Shown piece by piece: positions 51,101 through 63,112 of a stretch of 64,000 nt of DNA; within the stretch, counting starts at the first letter, position 1, and every line of letters starts with the position of its first letter. The notes under the pieces are model-generated. The model saw only the letters and a list, made by a program, of their open reading frames with translations. It was not told where the DNA came from and did not search any database. A program made the position numbers and the translations under genes. This DNA comes from Anaeramoeba flamelloides (lineage: Eukaryota > Metamonada > Anaeramoebidae). The stretch lies in NCBI GenBank assembly GCA_027625915.1, contig JANTQA010000047.1, positions 19,964,001 through 20,028,000 of the forward strand, in the 5' to 3' direction.

Positions 51101-54100
51101 ACCTACCATGAAAATTTATCTGAAATAAAAATTCGTTGTCTCTTAAAAAATTTTGTTTTATGAATTAGAAAATTCAATTTCTATCAAATCTAAAAGATAA
51201 AAAATTCAATTTCTCGTTCATCAGAAGAGAAATTTTTTCTTTTAAAATAAACAAAGACAAAAATTAAATTTCAAAAGAAAAGAAATCACAGAAAGCACAG
51301 AAATCACAGAAACTTGAAAGTATTTTTTTAACATTAATTCCAAATTGTAAAAATCTGAGATCTTTTTTTTTATTTTGAAAATTAAAGATCCACATTAAAA
51401 TAAGTTTTTTTCTCCATTTGTTTGTCAATTTCCAAAACCAAAGGAACCAAACCAACCAAAAAATGGGATAACATAAATTTTTTTGACTTCTATTATAAAT
51501 TTTACAGCTGGTGATAAATTTTCATAACCATTTTACAGTTTGCTATACATGATAGAATTTTATAATAAAAAATCAATTCTTATTTACTTTAAATTTTCAA
51601 GGTAGTATTGGAACGGCTGTATTTAAATATTTTAAAATAATAAAAATTATAGGATCTTTTAAAAGCTTTATTATTTTAATAAAAAATCATTATACAAATA
51701 AGAGTTTTGTTTTAAAGATGTCTCATGATTATTATGAAATGTTTTTTTTTTTTTGTTTTTATTAGGGTTATGAGTGAAAAATAGTTTAGTGAAATAGATT
51801 ATTCTTAATTATTTTTTAAAGCGATGTAAAACAATTATTCTTTTTAAAAAACTTTGTTTCTTTGAAATTAAAAAAGAAAAAAAAAAAAAAATCGAAGATT
51901 TGTCAAATTTATAAAAAATAGAAATTATCGAAATGAACTAATTTCAGGAAAAACATCAAGCTGTGTAATAAATGTTAAAAGGGAAAAAAAAATGACAATA
52001 AGTACCATATATATATATTCCTTTTTAAAATACACTTGATGATATAATTTTTCAATTTATGATGAATGGAATTTAAATACCTTGGAATTTTGCATTACAT
52101 TAAATGGAATTATAATATTATCGCCAAATAGTGATTTTCAATTTAAAATCGTTATTTCTCAACCCTTACCTAAAATATTCAATAAATTGTTAAATGCTTC
52201 AAAAAAATGTAAAAGTTTAAAAACAAGTGTTTTAAATAAAAAATTGTTTTTTCTTTTCATTTTTATTTATTTATTTCTTAAAAACATTAAATCTGTAAAT
52301 GAGCTGGATAAACCAAATAATAAATAATCCGATCTGAAAAAGAGTTTTACCAATAAAATAGACTAAGATTTTTTTTTAAAAAAAGAGTCATCTTTATAGG
52401 GTAAATAATGATTAAGAAAGTCGAGTAATTTCCATACTATTTTAATAATGAACTCTGAAAAAACTTTTCATCTCTAGAAGATTTTTCTGTTCGATTTAAA
52501 GGGGAGGTTAAGGAAAACAAAAAAAACAAAAAAAAAAAAACAAAGATATTCGAACGATCTTGATATTGATAATTGTTTGGTTTTGTCATATTTTATAAAT
52601 AATTCATTCAAAAATTAAATCAAAATTTAAAGTATTACATCTAAACTTTGTTTCGATCAAAGGGAAATCCAAAAAAAAAAATTTTTTTCAAATATCAATT
52701 ATTTTTCTATAATTGACCTTTGAATGGCAAATAAGAAGAAATAAATAGAATAATACATACCTCAGAGAATAGTTGATATTCGTCTGAAAGGAATCTTATT
52801 AATTTGATAGATTTTCTTAAAAAATTGAAAAACTCAAATTCTTAGTGCACCACTTAGAAAAACAAGAATTTTCGTTTTGATCTCCTACTGGTATTTGAAT
52901 AATAAATAGGAAACAATTTTCACTTCATTTTCCATACTTTTCTTTTAGAAATCAAGTCCCCAAATAAATTAAGTTAGGATTTGTGGTCTCTATTTGAAAA
53001 AGGAAATGAAAAAACAATAAGAAAACATAACAATGTTCATTTTTGCTCTCTCAGTTGAAGATCAAAGATAATTCCAATAGAAATAAATATCATTTTTCAA
53101 TACAATCATTTTTACTGTTTCAATAACATTCGAATAACACGTGTTTTTACCAAGTGATTATTGATCTTGTAATAAAAAAAAATATTGCAAACGAATTAGG
53201 TCTTCAAAAAAAAATCAAAAAAAAATTAAAAAAAAAAGAAAAAAATCAAAAAAAACCAAATGAGAAAAAATGATTTCAATTTTGAAAATAAAATTTTTCT
53301 TATAATACCCTTTCAAACGCTTTAAAAAAATGTAATTCATACCATTAAAACTGGGCGGCTTTGACTGGAAAAGAGTTAAGAGTTTATAACCAAATTAATG
53401 GTATATTATTAAATTTCAAAATTGGTCAAATTGAATTTTTTTGTATTTTTGAAAAGTTTCTTGATTATTTTCATCAGTATGAAAGTTTTTAATGATTTTT
53501 AAGAATTGGGAGAGGAAAAATCAAAAAGATTATTTTGCAATTGGTAGTATTTTATTACAAAAATTGTAGAAAAATCCAAAATTTTTAAATCATCAATACT
53601 AAAAATATTTTTAAAAATTTGTTCCAAACCCAATTTTAACCACCAAAGTCATTGGAAAATTTTTTCCCCTTCAAACAAGTTATAACCAGTCTAATTCCTC
53701 TCTTAATTATTTTTTTATCCAAAATCTTGACCAAAATTCTCTAACATACCATCCAAACCACACAAACCTACTCTAACAGACTCTAACCTACCATAACATA
53801 TTTTGACCTTCCGTACAGTAGGTTTTAAATATCTACATCCAATATATTTCAATGTAATTGACTATTTTGAAAAAAATGAGAATTTGAAAAATTTTGAAAA
53901 TTAATAATTTTCCCCAGATTAATAAATGAAAAATAAATAAATAGACAAATTAATTCATTAATAGATCAATCAATATATTAATAAATCAATAAATTTCAAT
54001 ATCGTAATTATAATTTAATTTAATAGGATGCCAGCGTATACTGAGAATAGATGGATTTCACTTTTTTTTGTGATCTTTTTAGTAACACAATTATATTTAT

Positions 54101-57100
54101 TTGCTAATTTAGTTTTGGGTGCTATCTATGATGTATATCGAAAGGCCATGTCTGAAAGCGTCAAACACCAAAAAATAAGGGAATGGAAGGCCGTTTTATC
54201 TGCATTTAAAACAATTGATTCCGAAAACAGGGGATGCATCACACGCGGGGAATGGAGATTATTAGTCAAAAACATTAATCCAAAACTTAACCCCATGGCC
54301 ATTGACCTATGGTTCGAAGTCTTAGATACTGATGATGATGGGTTTGTCGATGAATATGAATTTTTACATATTGTTGAAACCTTGAATTCGACATTAATTC
54401 GTACTAAATCAAAGGTTTCACAAAAAACTTTTTTTACTACAGGGATCTTAAAAAAAATAAGTAAAAAATGTTATTCTCTTGTTGAGAAAAAGTTTTTTGT
54501 TCTCTTGATTGATTTTGCCATCTTTGTTAATTTGGTTGTCACTATAATCATAATGGAAGTCGCAGACGGCGATAAACCAAAAGAAATATCAGAATATATC
54601 TTCACATTAATCTATTTTATAGAAATGGTATTAAAACTTACTGCATATGGATGGCGTTATTTTAAATCAAAATGGAATATGTAAACTATATTTCCTTTCT
54701 TAATTTTTTTTTTTTTTCTTTTCTTTTTTTTTTTTTTTTTTTTCAAAATCTTTTTATTTGAAAAGTTTTATTTTTGGCAAATTTTTAACTGTAATTTTTT
54801 TTTTTCTTTTCCCCAACACCAAGCGTAATCTCAAAAAAATTGTACTTTTGTTAAAAAAACGTAATACCCATTTATTTAGAATTAAAAAATAATCTGTCCT
54901 ACTTTAAATACAAATTGATTTTCAACAAATATTATTTGTTGAAAATTTAAAGAATCATGGGAACGCAAAATTTTAAATTGTTTGTCATTGGAAATGAATT
55001 TAATTTTTTTTTCGATAACCTTGATCAAGCACAAATATATTGAATAATAATAAAAATAAAAAAAAAAAAAAAAGTTCCTTTCCTCAATCATAGCTTGAAA
55101 ATTTATATTAACAACTCCAATTCTCGACAAATCTGGTTACTTGTTTTTAAATAAATATAACCCAATTTTGACAACATATAAAATTCTTTGTTATTTTTCA
55201 TGATCTAGCAATTGATATCTCGAAAGAGAAGATACTTTTCAAAACAAACTATAAAGTAATAATGTAGATATTCACACTCTAATCTTTGTCTCTCCTCTTT
55301 ACTCCAGTGATTACTGATACTTTTATCAAGTATGTAACAAAACCAAAATTTCAAAGTTATCGATAAAACAGTAGACAATAAAATCTCGAATAAATATTTT
55401 CTAAGGTTATATTACTTACTTTTTTATAAAATTTTTTGAAAACATCTTTTTATTACCATTTGAGAAAAAAAGTGAAACAAGATTTTTAATTATGAACCTT
55501 AATAGAATCAAAGAAATCACAGAAATCACAGAAATCACAGAAACCTGACAATGAAAAGTAAGATCAATTAATGAAAGAAAAAATAAATAATTAAGGGATC
55601 AGTACTCTTAAGGCAACAAGGCAAAATTTCAAAATATGTTATTGGTGATATTTTCTTCATAGAAATTTTATACATGCGCCAAGTATCAAAAAATTCTGAT
55701 CGACTAAAAAAACCACAAAAAAGAAAATTTTTTTTTTCCCGATTTTCTGAAAAAGAAAACCTTTAAATTCATTTTATTTCTCACAATTTATCTAGTTTTT
55801 ACCCCGTTTATTGCCATTTCCATCATTTTTATACAATAAAAATTCTTTGTTGCCAGGAATATTAATATAAAGATTTTTTTTTTCTTTTTTGAGATAATTC
55901 TTTTGATTAACCAAAAAAATGATTTATTCAACCGACTGAAAAATATTTGTCTTTTTTTAAGAAGGATAGTAATAATCATCAAAGTTTTAAAGTTATTAAA
56001 AAAATTTTTTCAAGAAATTGTGTTTTTGTTTTTAGATGAAATTCGATTTTTTAAAATATAATTTTTCTTGAAGACATTTGGGAATAAAGTAATTTTATCC
56101 TCAAAATTCAAAATAAATTTTTATTTTCTGACAAAAATGATTTAAATTGCTCTAAGGTTTCTTGTGAATAAGAACAAACAATTTGTTAAAAAAATTTTTT
56201 TGCAATATTTTTCATTTTTTGAAAAAACCAGAAAAGAACTTTTACAAAACTTTAAAGAAAAAAATTTTTTACTCTTAATAAGATCTCAATTTCAAAGAAA
56301 CTTTTCAAATTAAACTTTTATCAAATATTCATTTATTTAATCACCTATACTTATATTCGTTTTATTGGCTGAGATTTGTATTGAAATATTAATTATTAAA
56401 AAGAATAAACCAAATAAAAAATTTTCTTTTTAAATCAATACTTTCCAACACAAAACGAAAAATATGTTTTACCATTTTCAAGAATTAGCTTAATTGTTAA
56501 TAAAAATAATAGACTACTTTTTTATCGTTTTATATTGGAAACATATAAATTTTGGATTTTATAAAATAGACCCAAATTAATAAATTGTTTAAATGGGGTT
56601 AACTCATCCATTTCACAAGTCGAAACACAAATTACAAAAAAAAAAAATTTTCAAGATCTAGAAAAGATTTCAATTTATTTTTAAAAAATACTACTCCCTT
56701 AAAGACAAAATGAAGGATTCAACATATTAACAGTTTTTTTTTTAATACTATCTATTTGTATGGGGTTTTTTCTTTTGACTGATCTATTATTAAAAAAATT
56801 TGTTGCAAATATTTAAATATTTTTGATATCTCCAAAACAACACCTAATATTTCGATAATCAAGGAGATTTAAATTATTTTTGCTGATTTTATTGAAAATG
56901 ATATAAAGGATTATTCTTTGAAGTTAATTTGTTTCTTCTATTAATTGATTTTACCATTTCATTTTCAGGTTTCTGTGATTTCTGTGATTTCTGTGATTCT
57001 ATTAATGTTCCCAATTAAAAACCGTGTTTCACTTTTTTTACCGAACGGTTAGATCACTTTTACTTTTAAACTTTTTTTTCCAAAAAATTTTTATAAAAAA

Positions 57101-59838
57101 CAATAAAATAAAGATTTTCATTAATTTGAAAACATCATTTAGTAAAGACCCGGTAATGTTATTTTTTTCCTAGACTTGGTTTGGATCTAAACTCCAATTC
57201 AAAATTTTTTAACAAACCAAAATTCAATTGTTTTTTAAAAAAAAAAAAAAATCTTATTAAAGAAATTATATGGAAAATACTAAATCAGAACTATTCACTA
57301 ATTGGAATTTTAACAATTATTTGAAATTAATTTTTTTTATCGTTCTATATTTTACACTTATTCAATTTTCTGTTTCACTTTTGTTTGAAATGAACGTTTT
57401 TCTTCAATTTTTGCTTCACCCAAAAATGAGGTTGAAAATAAAGTATAAAAAAATTATAAATAAAAATAATGATCAGAGAGAGAAGATGAAATTCCAAATC
57501 GATTTTAATTCATCTTCTTTCAATAAAACAAAAAAGGGGAATTTGAATAAATGAACGAAAATCATAATCAATTTTAAATTTTTTCTTTGAAAATTTTGAA
57601 TAAATTTATGGATCATAAAATTCTTTTATTACAAACAAAAATATCTAAAGTCAAATTGAAATTGTTCAATGCACATAATTCGAGTTTTTTAATTTTGGTT
57701 TAGGCTTATTCTAGATTTGTATGAAAAAATTATTGATGCTGTATATTTTTCAAATTTAAATCTCGAAATTGATGTATTTCTGAATTGTAATTAAATAAAA
57801 TATTATAAATCTAGTGGATTGCATTAGAATTATTCAACTTATTATAAATTCTCAACATATTATTTATTTATTGAAAGAAATGAGAAATCAAAAAAAAAAA
57901 CAAAAAGAGAGAGAAGAAGAAAAATAATTAAAATATTATAAAAAAAAAAACAATAACCATTCGCGAAAAAAATTGTCAAATTGGTTTTAATTGTAAAACA
58001 GTCGTAAATAAGAAGAAAGTGTTCTTATTTTCTGTTATTTTCTAATGTCTTTTTTTGTTCATTTTAAAACAAAAACCAAGTCCAAAAATTAGCTTGATTA
58101 TTTGAATTAAAATAGAATTCCAAACAACATACAAAACCAAAATTTAAGAATGTTCAATTTTTCCTAAAATTTGATTTTTAATTGTAAACATTTGAAAAAG
58201 TGAAGTTTTTTGGATTTTTTGACGTTATAATTTTTCCATTCATGTAAAATTGGCTTTAGGATTTGAACAATAGGTATTAATCAAGTTTGAGGAATTTCAG
58301 TTTCAGATATCTTCTTTAAACAGTGAAAAATAAGTAAAAAAATATTTGAAAAATTTAACTTTTTACAACAACCATCTTATAATTAAAACCGATTTGACAA
58401 TTTTTTTCCAGAATGGTAATATCATTTGCTTTTCCAAATTAAAAATTTATTTAAGATTCGTTAGGTTCTTCAGAATTTCAAAAGAATTGAGTAAAATATT
58501 TGACTTTACTCAATTCTTTTTAATTCTGGAAAACCTCACAACATTTTCAACTTTGATTGTTTTTTAAGATGAAACTTCTCAACACAACATTTTCACTGTT
58601 CCTAAATTAAATATAAAAACCAACACTAAATAATGCTTACCAAATCATAATTTCATTTTAATGAAAATTCTTAATAGATTCTATTTTTTTTTATTTTTTT
58701 TATTTTTAATTGAGAAAATAATTGAATCATATGATTCTTATTCCTTCTCATATTCTTTTTCCTTTGACTCATCCCTTCGTATCCCATTCCTTTTCCTTTT
58801 CCTTTTCCTTTTCCTTTTTAATATAGTTTTGATTTTATTGTTGTCACTTTATCCGTTATTTCAGCACTAGCAAATCTTTCCGATCATGAAGGATCATTAT
58901 CTGAAATGGGAAAATTCACTATAATGCTTCGTACATTAAGATTATTAAAAACAATTCAAGTATTCCCAGGCTTGTCACAATATTTTTCAATTGCAAGCGA
59001 ATGCCTTCCAGCTTTTATTGTATATGGCTTAGTTTTATTTTTGATTTTTTATATTTTTTCATTGTTTGGAATGGAAATTTATGGAGGCAAAATTTATGAA
59101 GCAAACGAGAAATTGAAAGATACAGGATACCTCGCCGCAGGCTATTTACCAAATTGCTTTAATACATTCCCCGAATCGCTCATTGTCTTATTTGAATTGA
59201 TGATCATCAACAATTGGTTTGTGATCGTTGAAGGGCATGTCGCCGTCACGGGGAACGCTAGCTATATCTTTTTCATCGTATTCTATTTCATCGTTATAAT
59301 GGTGATCCTGAACATCGTCATTGCATTCATATTGGAGGTCTTTAATTGGAAACAAGAGCATGAAGGTGAGGCCTTAACAAACACCTCGGAAATTGAAAAG
59401 GAACTTAACGAGCTTCAAGAAAGAACAAAGATTTACTTAGAGGCACAAGGCATTAAAGAGAATTGGGTTGTCAAAGAAAACAAAAGAATATTTAATTTGT
59501 TTCAAAACATTTTCGAGCCAAACCAATCTCTTTCTTTGAAGGATATTACAGAAGAAGTTGAGAAAAAAGTTGTTCCAACCAGAATGCACCAATCCGTTTT
59601 TACATTTGCCAAGCGACTTGCTTTCTTTATGGGATCTGATGATGAACCACAAGACGATGACGAGAACAAGAAACAAAATGACAATCTTGAACTTGATAAC
59701 ATGAAAAAAAATCTCATTAATACTCCTTCAAATTCAGAAACTTCAAATTCGGATTCTGACAATTCTTCAGATACTAGTGGTGATGAATTATCTAGAGACA
59801 AACAATCTTCATCAACAGAAGATTCTTCAAGTGATTAA
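45116..59838 (+). CDS. Two-pore cation channel (TPC), two six-helix domains with an EF-hand linker
   Basis: Five exons: 45116-45214, 45386-45715, 49685-50001, 54027-54680 and 58827-59838, phases consistent, about 803 aa. Domain I ends in the pore STANFPDIMMPAY (242-252). The linker has a degenerate EF-hand loop at 313-324 and a canonical one at 349-360 (DTDDDGFVDEYE). Domain II starts after KSKWN-IFDFIVV (the splice restores I467), has S4 charges R502, R505 and K508, and filter LMIINNW (592-597). The tail is Ser/Asp-rich. TPCs are cation channels of vacuoles or endolysosomes (PI(3,5)P2- or NAADP-linked in animals, Ca2+-gated in plants). The N-terminus carries D17-EYK-L21-I22, an acidic dileucine endolysosome signal. 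Exon 5 starts just after a CCTTTT microsatellite that serves as polypyrimidine tract. Introns 2-4 are 3969, 4025 and 4146 bp and full of repeats. Confidence 0.93.
46412..47013 (+). mobile_element. Family C element, copy C4 (TA-flanked, TPC intron 2)
   Basis: 602 bp between TA 46410-46411 and 47014-47015. Left end ACTCTTTTTCAAAAATTGTG, centre GTGAGTCACAATTTTTGAAA near 46597, right end GTGAGTCAAAATTTATGAAA. The reference copy for the family. Confidence 0.8.
47563..48259 (-). mobile_element. Family A element, copy A5, with a repeat B copy inside (TPC intron 2)
   Basis: Left AAAATTTTGAACACAG, right AAAATTTTTGGAATGGGG before TA 48260-48261. About 170 bp longer than other A copies because a B repeat sits at 48030-48180. 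Confidence 0.7.
48030..48180 (+). repeat. Repeat B, copy 3, nested in A5
   Basis: TACTTCTAATGACTGTAC, CTTTGAATTAGAAG and TTTAGTCACTTCAAAATTC as in the other copies. Its absence from the other A copies shows that it is an insertion. Confidence 0.65.
48590..48745 (-). repeat. Repeat B, copy 4, inverted
   Basis: Reads GAGAAAATTTTGAAGTGA...AATTTAGTTTTC, the reverse complement of the B consensus, 410 bp from copy 3 in the same intron. Confidence 0.5.
51268..51320. repeat. ATCACAGAA repeat fragment (foldback N type)
   Basis: GAAATCACAGAAAGCACAG followed by AAATCACAGAAAC: the nine-base unit seen three times in each arm of N at 55462-57045. Lies in TPC intron 3. Confidence 0.4.
52889..52965 (+). 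mobile_element. Family F fragment
   Basis: GGTATTTGAATAATAAATAG followed by AATTTTCACTTC matches one arm of F; the other arm was not found nearby. TPC intron 3. Confidence 0.5.
55462..57045. mobile_element. Foldback element N with ATCACAGAA repeats, split by D2
   Basis: Left arm AAAAAAAGTGAAACAAG, GATTTTTAATTATGAACC and three ATCACAGAA units. The right arm is the inverse with three TTTCTGTGA units and GTTTCACTTTTTTTAC. D2 occupies a TTAA in the middle. Lies in TPC intron 4. Confidence 0.7.
55595..56698 (+). mobile_element. Family D element, copy D2 (TTAA-flanked, nested in N)
   Basis: 1104 bp between TTAA 55591-55594 and 56699-56702; ends GGGATCAGTACTC...TACTACTCCC. The terminal GGGA and CTCCC resemble family E. 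About 1.1 kb similar to D1. Confidence 0.75.
58789..58818. repeat. CCTTTT microsatellite at TPC exon 5 acceptor
   Basis: Five CCTTTT units ending eight bases before the acceptor AG at 58825-58826; it serves as the polypyrimidine tract. Confidence 0.9.
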
Positions 59839-60154
59839 ATCGATTGTTTTTTTGTTTTTTTTTTATTTTTTTTTTTTTATAATTTTTTTTATAAATATAT
59901 TTTTACACATTTCTCTTTTCTTTTTTCTTATTTCTTATTTCTTATTTCTTTTCAATTATTTTTTCGTAATTATGACTCTTCTTATGATATTATTACTTTT
60001 TTTCTTTTATTTTTTATTTTTTCCACTATTTTATTTCTTTTCTATAACAAAGTCCACTTATTTTTTTCAATTATGAAATGTTTTTATTACCAAAAAAGTT
60101 ATTAAATTATTTTTTTTTTTTTTTTTTAATTTTTTTTCTTTTAAATTTTATTGA

Positions 60155-60540
60155 ATAAATCCGTTTCGTTAGATCTGGAAAATTTTTTTCAATGATTTAG
60201 AAAGGTTCGTGTTAAATTTGTTAAATTAAAATAAACACATAAAATTAGTTGATTGTATCTTATCATTTGATCGATTAATAATTGGGGGTGAAATTTCAAC
60301 AAATTTATTCAACAATTTTTTTGTTTATCCATTCATTTCAATTTTTAGGACAGACCTATTATAATTTTTTCTTTTTATATTTTTGTTATTTTATTTGTAT
60401 GAAAATGATTACTTATAAAAACGTTAATAATGCGTATCTTAAAATGTGGTTTTATAAAAGTTTGGAAAAATTAAATAAATAGAGTTTTTTTTTCCTATTT
60501 TTGATTTTGGGTGGGTAAAAATTTTTGGAATAGTACGTAT
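60155..60540 (-). mobile_element. Family A element, copy A6, truncated
   Basis: Starts inside the element at CCGTTTCGTTAGATCTGG and runs to the outer end AAAAATTTTTGGAAT. The other outer end is missing. Confidence 0.65.
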
Positions 60541-61462
60541 ACCGTTGAGACCATTAGCCACATTTTCATACATTATGTTCTTAAGAAATATAGTAAAAAT
60601 GAAATGATAAAAAATGGTTCAAAAATTATTCTTAAAAAGATTGATTAATCATATATCAAAAAAACAAACACATAATAATCTTTATTATTTATATTTAGTA
60701 ATTTTATAATTGAAAAAATTTATAATCGATTAAATATTTTCAAATATTTGTAAATCATTTGTTTTTGATTTGGTAAAGATCAATTTCAAAAATTAACAAA
60801 AAATATGCCAAAATATTTAAAATTATTCATATTTTTGGATAAGATTAAAACAATATTAAAAAAAATATTATCAAAAAATTGATTGAAAATAAAATATTTA
60901 GGAAAATGGATTTAAAAAGTAAAAAAAAAAATACAAAAAAACTTCAAAAAAAGAAAAAGATAGTTTTAAAAAATTAAAACCATTTTTTAGACAAAAAAAG
61001 AACCAGTTAAATGTGTTAATTGTTATACTTTGAAATCAAAATATATTTGTCAATTATTTTATGGGTTGAATATTTTTAATTTATCTCGAAATAGATTTTA
61101 ACTCAATGATTTTTATAAAAACGTGATACATTTTTTTAAATTTATTGAAACCTTCTTCAAGAATAATTTACAATCTTAACTAAACACTTGATCAAGCCAG
61201 AATATAAATTCCACAAAAGAAAGTCAAAATTTAAAAAGCAATATAAATTCTTGGGGGCGAACATATATTAGAAAACATTAGTATTTTCCAAAAAAAAAAA
61301 AACAAGAAGACCAATATATTATTGTTGAAATATATAACCTAAAATTATTTGATCCAAATTGCAAAAAATTTAAACAAATATTAATAAAATAAAGTTATTG
61401 GTAGAAAGAACAAGAATCTTTTAAAAATTGTTAGATATGATAATATAAAAGATAGTTGCATT
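60541..61462. other. A/T-rich spacer
   Basis: No open frame with coding texture and no known repeat of this window. Confidence 0.5.
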
Positions 61463-61648
61463 TTTTTGGTACACACTTTTCGACATAATTTAGAGTACAA
61501 AAAAAATAACAAATTAAGGCAAAAAATTCAAATTCTAGTAGAATAATTTGTGAAAAAAAAAATAATAAAAAAATGTCCTTTAATTTGAGATTTTTTTTGT
61601 GCCTTACATTTTGTTCAAAGATTGTATCTTAAGTTATACTGGCTGTAA
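61463..61648. mobile_element. Family I element, copy I2
   Basis: AAATTAAGGCAAAAAATTCA in the left arm and TTTAATTTGAGATTTTTTTT in the right; outer end ATACTGGCTG before TA. More diverged than I1. Confidence 0.55.
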
Positions 61649-62919
61649 ATAAATATTTTCTCAGTCAATTGTGGTGTAGGAAATTGCCTGGAATAAATTG
61701 GCTTTTTGAAAAAACCAACCCTACACTCATTCTTTAAAGTGTGTGTGATTGTGTGAAAAACTTTTTATTTGTTAGATGATGTATGAAAGGGAATTGGATA
61801 ACTTTTCAAAAGTTTTCACAACAAATTAGCAAGATTATCACTATAATTAAGATTTTTTGTAAAATTGTTATTTTCTTTATTTATTGTGAGAAAGGAGTAA
61901 TCAAAGAAAATTTACTAAATAAAAAAGAGAAGAAGAAAAATAATTAAAACATTAAAGTAAATAAATATTATATCATTCACAAGACCAAATTAAAAATTAT
62001 CCGCGTCCTGAAACAGGAGGGGTAAAAATCCGATAGAAAGATTATTAATAATAAGATTCCACAAACTGTGATTAATAATAAAATTGTTATTTTCTACTTC
62101 TTATTCTTCTTCTCAGGATCTATGTATTAGCTATAAAACACAACTGGAGTGTTTATTGGATTTTTATTTAATAGATCACCAATAAGAAATGAAAATTACT
62201 CTTTATTCTTTTTGGTTATTTAACTTTTGAAGGGAACAACCCCATATATATATAAAATATTTATTTTATATTCAACGATATTGTTGAAATAGGTTAGTAT
62301 TTGTTTGATCATTCATTTGGTTTGAGATTTGATATTATCGTAAAAAAAAAAAAACTGAAAAGAAAACATTTATGTTTTTCCATCACAAAAGGTCTAATTA
62401 CTTTTATAAAAGAAACATGTCTTTCAAAACTTTCAAATACTTGAAGACAATTAACAACCCTTTAAATACTCTCAAACGTTTTTAAAGGCGAAAGTGTCGT
62501 AAATTTCAGGATATTTTTTTTAAAAGTCAAGAGATTTTTTAAGTGATATCAAAAAAATAATTTTTCATTTTATTGTGACACACAAAAAATCTCCTGGCTT
62601 TTACAAAGCTAATCACTTTTGTAAAAGTATTCCAGCTTTAAAAGCATTGGAAAGTGTTTGGAAGTTTGAAAAGGATGAAAACTGGATAAAAGTCATGAGT
62701 TTTTTCGTAATGGATAATTATTTTATCTCGATAATGTGGAATAAAACGATATTATGCCTTTTCGTGATAAAGTACAATTAATCACGATTTTTCTAATATT
62801 ATCACTAATTGATTGTTAAATCATCATAATATATGTTATCATCAAAACCACTAATATTACAAAATGTTTATATAGGTTTTATTTATTACAAATCACAAAT
62901 TTATGAAAAGGTAATTGTT
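61649..62919. other. A/T-rich spacer
   Basis: A 68-codon open frame at 62575-62781 overlaps short local hairpins and shows no recognised domain. A small G+C-rich hairpin-like patch lies near 62000-62030. Nothing firm. Confidence 0.4.
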
Positions 62920-63112
62920 TTACATTCAGTTTCACTTGTAGTACACAAACTTTGAAGGAAGAGGAAAAATTTCAAATTAAGAAACAAATTTCCAATTGTG
63001 CAAAATAATTTGTATTTAAAAAAAATTCGAGAAAAAGATTTGTAATTTGAGATTTTTTTATTTCCTTAAATTTTATTGAAAGATAGTGTTCTAAAAGTCA
63101 AGCCGACAGTAT
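62920..63112. mobile_element. Family I element, copy I3
   Basis: TTCAGTTTCACTTGTAG at the left and CAAGCCGACAG before TA at the right; inner arms TTTCAAATTAAG and TTTGTAATTTGAGA. Diverged. Confidence 0.5.

Larger units (their letters stand above)
50002..54026 (+). other. TPC intron 3 (4025 bp), mostly unassigned A/T-rich sequence
   Basis: Donor GTAACA, acceptor TTAATAG. Besides the N and F fragments listed, it holds an 81-codon open frame at 52082-52327 of unknown meaning and a C-rich, G-poor patch at 53735-53830 with several CTAAC words. No gene recognised. Confidence 0.6.

Noticed and set aside
52082-52327. 81-codon plus-strand open frame in TPC intron 3
   Set aside because: Good texture for the first 50 codons, but no splice phase joins it to TPC, no family is recognised and the second half is low complexity.
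57270-57554. 94-codon open frame in TPC intron 4
   Set aside because: Its start overlaps sequence also present near 9290-9400 in an A-family copy, and it is Phe/Lys/Asn low complexity.
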